NCBI RefSeq assembly: GCF_020536995.1
Contig: NW_026273346.1
Coordinates: 1 to 64,000 of the forward strand
Source of the DNA: Dreissena polymorpha
Lineage: Eukaryota > Mollusca > Bivalvia > Myida > Dreissenidae
Direction: 5' to 3'
Length of the DNA stretch: 64,000 bases
In this document: positions 59,666 through 64,000 of the stretch, in pieces
Layout of the letters: each line of letters opens with the position of its first letter
Position numbering within the stretch: position 1 is the stretch's first letter
The notes under the pieces: model-generated
Told to the model about the DNA's origin: nothing
The model's input: the letters and a program-made list of their open reading frames with translations, nothing else
The model's database searches: none
Position numbers and translations under genes: made by a program

Positions 59666-61229
59666 ATAAGACTTAAAGTAGCTTTATCATAAACAATATT
59701 TAACCATATATTTCAACATGATGCAATGAACAAATATGCCTGCAAAAACTAATAAAAAAATATTTAAACAATTTGAAATTAGTTTTATTATATTATTTGA
59801 AGAGAAACATGGCCCCTGGAGTGCATTCCTCCATCATCACAATGCCTGAAAAACATACAATTATGTCAATGCACCCACAGTTATACTTATTGTCTTGTGA
59901 CACTTATAAAACCACAGTTTATACAGAGCAAGAAACAAACAATACATTTTACTCTTGAGAGTTATTTGTTTTATGAGTATAATTTACTTAGTTTGTACCA
60001 TTATGATCCCATACGACCTGCAGTGTCATGTCTGGATGGAAGCGTTGTTAAAATAAAGAAAGATAAGAAAAACTAACAATAATATCCAAACTATTTTATT
60101 GCATGATATGTAATTACAAGAAAAACATATTCTCATAATGTAAAAAACTAAATGTAAAACAAACGTGCAACCTTCACAGGTACAAAACGCAATTCCAGCC
60201 AACTTTGTCACACACAACACAATAATACATAATCTTCAAACAGTTGACTTCAAAAAAGATATATGAAGGTTCAAAAATAAATAAAAGTGTAATCACACTC
60301 TATTAATGATTGATTTAGCATTAAGACCGATAAAGGCTACAAAAGACACATGTTAAATGATTCTTGATTACTGATGAGCCGATATCATGCACTTGACTAT
60401 TATATAACAACAAGCTATCCCCAAGAAAGTTAGCTCAACTATTCTTTCACCTTGATAGTATTATCTACATTATCTATCAGTCACCTAAAATGACAAGCAA
60501 ATTGATTTAATTTATATCCCCGCCAAATACAAGTTTTTTGACTGGCGGACAACGCAAATTCTACATATTTCCGCCTGTGGCAGGGGATAATGACTAGTCA
60601 CATAATGACCCCCAAAAGTGTGTAAAGTTCAATTGTGTGCCAGTAAAAGAAACAGTGCTGAGGAGATGTTGCATGTTTACCTAGAGCGTTATGTAGACAC
60701 TGACATTTGGGCATGTACTATTGATCTGACTATATTGTAAACACATGAGCTTTAAAAACAAAAAATTATATCATAGAACAGAAGCAAAGGAGCAAACAAC
60801 ATTGAGGTGTATGAAATGGATTATTGGAATGTACAAAAGTATAAATGGAATGATTAAGCACTTGTACCAGAGCACAGCTCATGTGATTATCAGATTCATA
60901 GTTTAGCCATAAAAAATTATATAGGAAGCATATATAACCACTGACTTGTTAAGTGACAAAAAAGAATGTATTATGGCAGATGAATTGGTCATCATGAATA
61001 AAATAGTACTGAAACATATAATTTTACAAACATAATCAATATTAATATAATATTATGTTTATAAAGCAAATAAACTCATAGGAGTTCAATTTCATGGCAC
61101 ACAGAAATAAAGAAATATAAAACAAAAAATATATGTGTACAATTTTGTGCTTAAAAGAATGAACAAAATCCTATATGAAATGTAAAAATAAATAAATATG
61201 GTAAACAAATGTAAAAATAAACATATTAG
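59666..61229. other. AT-rich stretch with one short element
   Basis: No exon seen. 60,514-60,590 is a ~77-bp minimal element, TATCCCCGCCA ... TGGCAGGGGATA, the same ends as 62,410-62,972 with the core lost. The stretch could be 3'UTR or intron of the minus-strand gene at the right edge. Confidence 0.45.
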
Positions 61230-61512
61230 AACAAGAGATATGTTTGTCAGAAACACAATTCCCCCTATTGCGCCGCTTTGAAGCCACATATTTGACCTTT
61301 GACCTTGAAGGATGACCTTTCACCACTCAAAATGTGCAGCTCCATGAGATACACATGCATGCCAAATATCAAGTTGCTATCTTCAATAATGCAAAAGTTA
61401 TTGCAAAACTTTAACCAAGGTTAAAGTTTTGGGACACACACAATGAATGAATGAATGACAGACAGACAAGCCAAAAACAATATGCCCCCAATCTTCCGAT
61501 TCGGGGGCATAA
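61230..61512 (-). mobile_element. TATGCCCCC core-repeat element, minus strand
   Basis: Reading the minus strand: TATGCCCCCGAATCGGAAGA, then TTGGGGGCATATTG (fold-back start), one core unit with AGCAACTTGATATTTGGCAT, and the end TTGTGTTTCTGACAAACATA with CTCTTGTT. The same family as 32,205-33,760. Confidence 0.75.
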
Positions 61513-61639
61513 AAACAACACCTTATAAATAAGAATGATGATAAAGTGCTCATGCATTTTCATTGTCTTGCAAATAGCTCTATCAAGTTTCAATACATAA
61601 CGCTGCCTACTTGCAAAGAGATCAATAAATTTTAATATT

Positions 61640-62110
61640 TAACATGGCTGTGGTGCGCATAACTGATCACATTTCGATATGTTACACTGTAGAACTGAAA
61701 ATAGCTGAAACAGTTTAGATATGTAACGCTGCCATGTTAAACATACCTGATCAAGTTTTGATGAGTAACAATTCAATAATACATATAACTGATTGAGTTT
61801 TGATTTTAAACATTGCTGTATTACGTATCGCTGAACACGTTTTATTTGATATACTGCAAAAAGATGAGCAAGACATGATATGTTACACAGCCATATTAAA
61901 CAAAGCTGATCAATTTTTGATATGTTACATGGCTGTATTAAACAAAGCTGATCAAGTTGGGATATGTAACACTGCCATACTGCACATAGCTTAACAGTTT
62001 TGATAATTTATAGTGCTGTTACGCTGTAATGAAAATAGCTGAGCAAAGTTTTGATATGTAAAACTGCCGTACTGCTTATTAATTAATAAGTTTTTATATG
62101 TAACACTGCA
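61640..62110. repeat. Degenerate ~50-bp tandem repeat
   Basis: Words AGCTGATCAA, TTTTGATATGT and AACACTGCC or variants recur about every 45-55 bases, clearest at 61,855-61,990. Very diverged. Confidence 0.6.
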
Positions 62111-62409
62111 TTATATTACAGGAATGAAAAAAAAGTTAAGGAAAGAGTTAAATCCATTTTGAGGCTACTAAATGCATAGTTAGATGTTCCTTAACATGAC
62201 TTATTTCTACAAAATAGTACAACAAAGCAGATCATGTTTCACAGAAAGATAGTCAGTAGATATAAATAGCTTTTGAGAATCATATCATAAATTATAAATA
62301 AAATACTTTTTTGCAGCATTTCTTATAAAGCAAACATTTGTATACAATATTGTACAACAAAAAAGGAAGACATAGTACCAAATGTAAAACAAGCAAATTT
62401 GTTGAAGTG

Positions 62410-62972
62410 ATATCCCCTGCTAAATAAATTATGTTCATGAAGGGGTAAAAATCTCTTGGTATACTGTATAATTGTAAAAAAATCAAGAGTAGGGCTATTG
62501 TTTTTATGCATTGCAATTCTCCTCATTGATTTCTATACATTCACGAAGTTTCATGTGGAAATATAGTAGTGTATCTGAGATAGAGCCCTGAAAAGTTACA
62601 TCATACAAAAAACAAAGGGTCATAACTCTTAGTTAAGAAACTGTAGGATTATGGTTCTTGTGCAAGGCAATGCTCCTCATTGATATCTACACACCCTTGA
62701 AGTTTCATGTTGAAATCTTGCATGGTATCTGAGATTTAGTCCTGAAAAGTTACATCACACAAAAAACGAAGGGCAATAACTCTTATTTAAGAAAGTGTAG
62801 GGTTTTGGTTCTTGTGCATGACGCCTCTCTGCATTGATATCTATATATCCATAATGTTTCGTGTTGATATCTTATATAGTTTCTGAGAAATAGCTGTTTC
62901 AAATTTTTGTGACAGACGTACTGACAGTCAGAAAATGCCAATTCTATATCCCTCCGCCTTTGGCAGGGGATA
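62410..62972. mobile_element. TATCCCCTGC core-repeat element
   Basis: Starts TATCCCCTGC, ends GGCAGGGGATA (inverted). Three ~140-bp core units with CTCATTGATATCTACA, AAGTTTCATGTTGAAAT, CCTGAAAAGTTACATCA and AGGGCAATAACTCTTA. Non-coding; same plan as the CCCC/GGGG-ended elements. Confidence 0.7.
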
Positions 62973-63001
62973 ATAAGTCTACAACCTCTTTTAGAGTATC
63001 G

Positions 63002-63222
63002 CTCTGGGAACACTGTACTTAATGCATGTGCATAGTGTTGTCTGTACAGGCTTATCAAGGACTACGCTTTCCGGTTTTTCTGGTCTTTTTGTTTAAAGGA
63101 AGTTTCTCTGCAAAAACTTTAGCCAAAGTTTAGACGGAAAGTGTTGTCTTGAAAGTGCTGTCTGCACAGGCTGATATGGGACCATACTTTAAGCATGAGC
63201 TTCAGGCCTCATTTTCCAAGAG
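63002..63222. mobile_element. ~250-bp GCACAGGCTAATC MITE family, worn copy
   Basis: CTTAATGCATGTGCATAGTG at the left, GCACAGGCTGATATGGGACC and CATTTTCCAAGAG at the right. Confidence 0.65.
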
Positions 63223-63818
63223 TGATGTTCATTTGTTATGTTAAATTTCAGACTGCTTATCCTTGTAATAACAAAATTGAAAATCATATACACTGACTTT
63301 GAGATATCCAAATTTAAGTCCAATTTATAGTGGTGCAAACTTTAAAATAAACATTCATTAATGTATTCATATACCAAATGGTGAACCAGTTGTAAATTAT
63401 TGAATTAAAATAATAAAGTTGTCTTTGAAATATGATTAAACAATGTTTTAAGATCAAGAAATGTTTAACATGGTTGTCAGTAATTAATGGTATCACTTTG
63501 CAATACACAGACTTTCATTTAAAGAAGTAAATAAGTTTAACAGTAGTTTCATACACATTTTCTAATTATTCTACTTATTGTATTACCGTAAGCTCAATTC
63601 TGGTGCCATCCATCTATGTAACATTATAACATATCCAGACTGTGCTTTTTAAATTTTAAAGACTTAAATTTATGTACAATATCAAAAATATTCTCTGAAA
63701 ATAACATTTTGCAATTAACAAATTATCAAAAAAGCACATAAAAAGGCACATCAATAGAACAAGATATGAACAATATCAAAACATCAATATACAAAAAAAG
63801 GCATTAATACCAAAAACA
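63223..63818. other. AT-rich, possibly 3'UTR of the right-edge gene
   Basis: No repeat recognised. If 63,819-63,998 is a terminal exon on the minus strand, this would be its 3'UTR. Confidence 0.3.
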
Positions 63819-63998
63819 TTATAAAATAGTGCTTAGGTTTTTTGGATAAATACTGTCATGTGACTTGCCCATAAACTGAGTCCATGGCTGTGCAAATGGT
63901 GGTAAAAATGGCTTTGAGGTACTGGGTGTTACTTGTGTGCCTTTGGCGACTTGCATGTCTGTCACTGCATTCAGTTGAACCCTATCTAACGTTTTGTT
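63819..63998 (-). CDS. Possible C-terminal exon of an unidentified gene (partial)
   Basis: One minus-strand frame is open from the window edge for 59 codons to a TAA. It includes NKTLDRVQLNAVTDMQVAKG, then PFLPPFAQPWTQFMGKSHD near the end. The sequence is less AT-biased than what follows, has balanced composition, and is rich in Pro and aromatic residues at the end. I do not recognise the family. It lacks a Met start, so it would be an internal-to-terminal exon continuing beyond the window. It could also be a chance frame. Confidence 0.35.
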   Translation of the reverse strand, partial: NKTLDRVQLNAVTDMQVAKGTQVTPSTSKPFLPPFAQPWTQFMGKSHDSIYPKNLSTIL

Positions 63999-64000
63999 CA

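Noticed and set aside
1-64000. Virus-derived or LTR elements
   Set aside because: No long terminal direct repeats, capsid, envelope or integrase-like segments were recognised in the window.

Overview
The window looks like nuclear DNA of a bivalve mollusc, most likely a dreissenid (zebra/quagga-type) mussel. It is AT-rich and intron-rich, crowded with short non-autonomous transposons, and carries at least seven copies of a ~250-bp inverted-repeat element containing the word GCACAGGCTAATC, which I associate from memory with Dreissena. The species call is inference; a metazoan genome with long introns is certain from the two spliced genes.

Layout. 1-17,390: one satellite array (119-120-bp unit, about 135 copies) with ~1.2-kb higher-order repeats, interrupted at 12,321-13,497 by a pearl/Helitron-like element. 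17,817-28,540 (minus): the first five coding exons of WDR45B (WIPI3), a PI3P-binding autophagy propeller. Its second half is not in the window and exons 4-5 carry apparent frame breaks. Its introns are filled with MITEs, a LINE split by a hAT transposon, and core-repeat elements. 28,541-28,807: a 267-bp head-to-head promoter. 28,808-47,617 (plus): a complete eight-exon ECHS1 (mitochondrial enoyl-CoA hydratase, 294 aa) with intact catalytic residues. Its introns hold further transposons and a 32-bp minisatellite that runs into the exon 5 splice acceptor. A short duplicate of exon 4 lies just beyond exon 4.

47,800-64,000 is mostly gene-poor: a 2-kb (CAY)n block (49,108-51,170), a triplicated ~795-bp module with a TATA-like box and a small frame-conserved ORF (52,183-54,555), two fold-back hairpins near 56 kb, a CpG-rich cluster of inverted 34-bp repeats (58,105-59,015), several tRNA-derived SINE heads and core-repeat elements, and a possible terminal exon of an unidentified minus-strand gene at the right edge (63,819-63,998).

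The two recognised genes act in different compartments (autophagosome formation; mitochondrial valine and fatty-acid breakdown) and are linked here only by a shared promoter region. The strongest candidates for something undescribed are the inverted-repeat CpG cluster, the triplicated TATA/ORF module, and the satellite array that lies where the rest of WDR45B should be. No virus-derived or LTR element was recognised.
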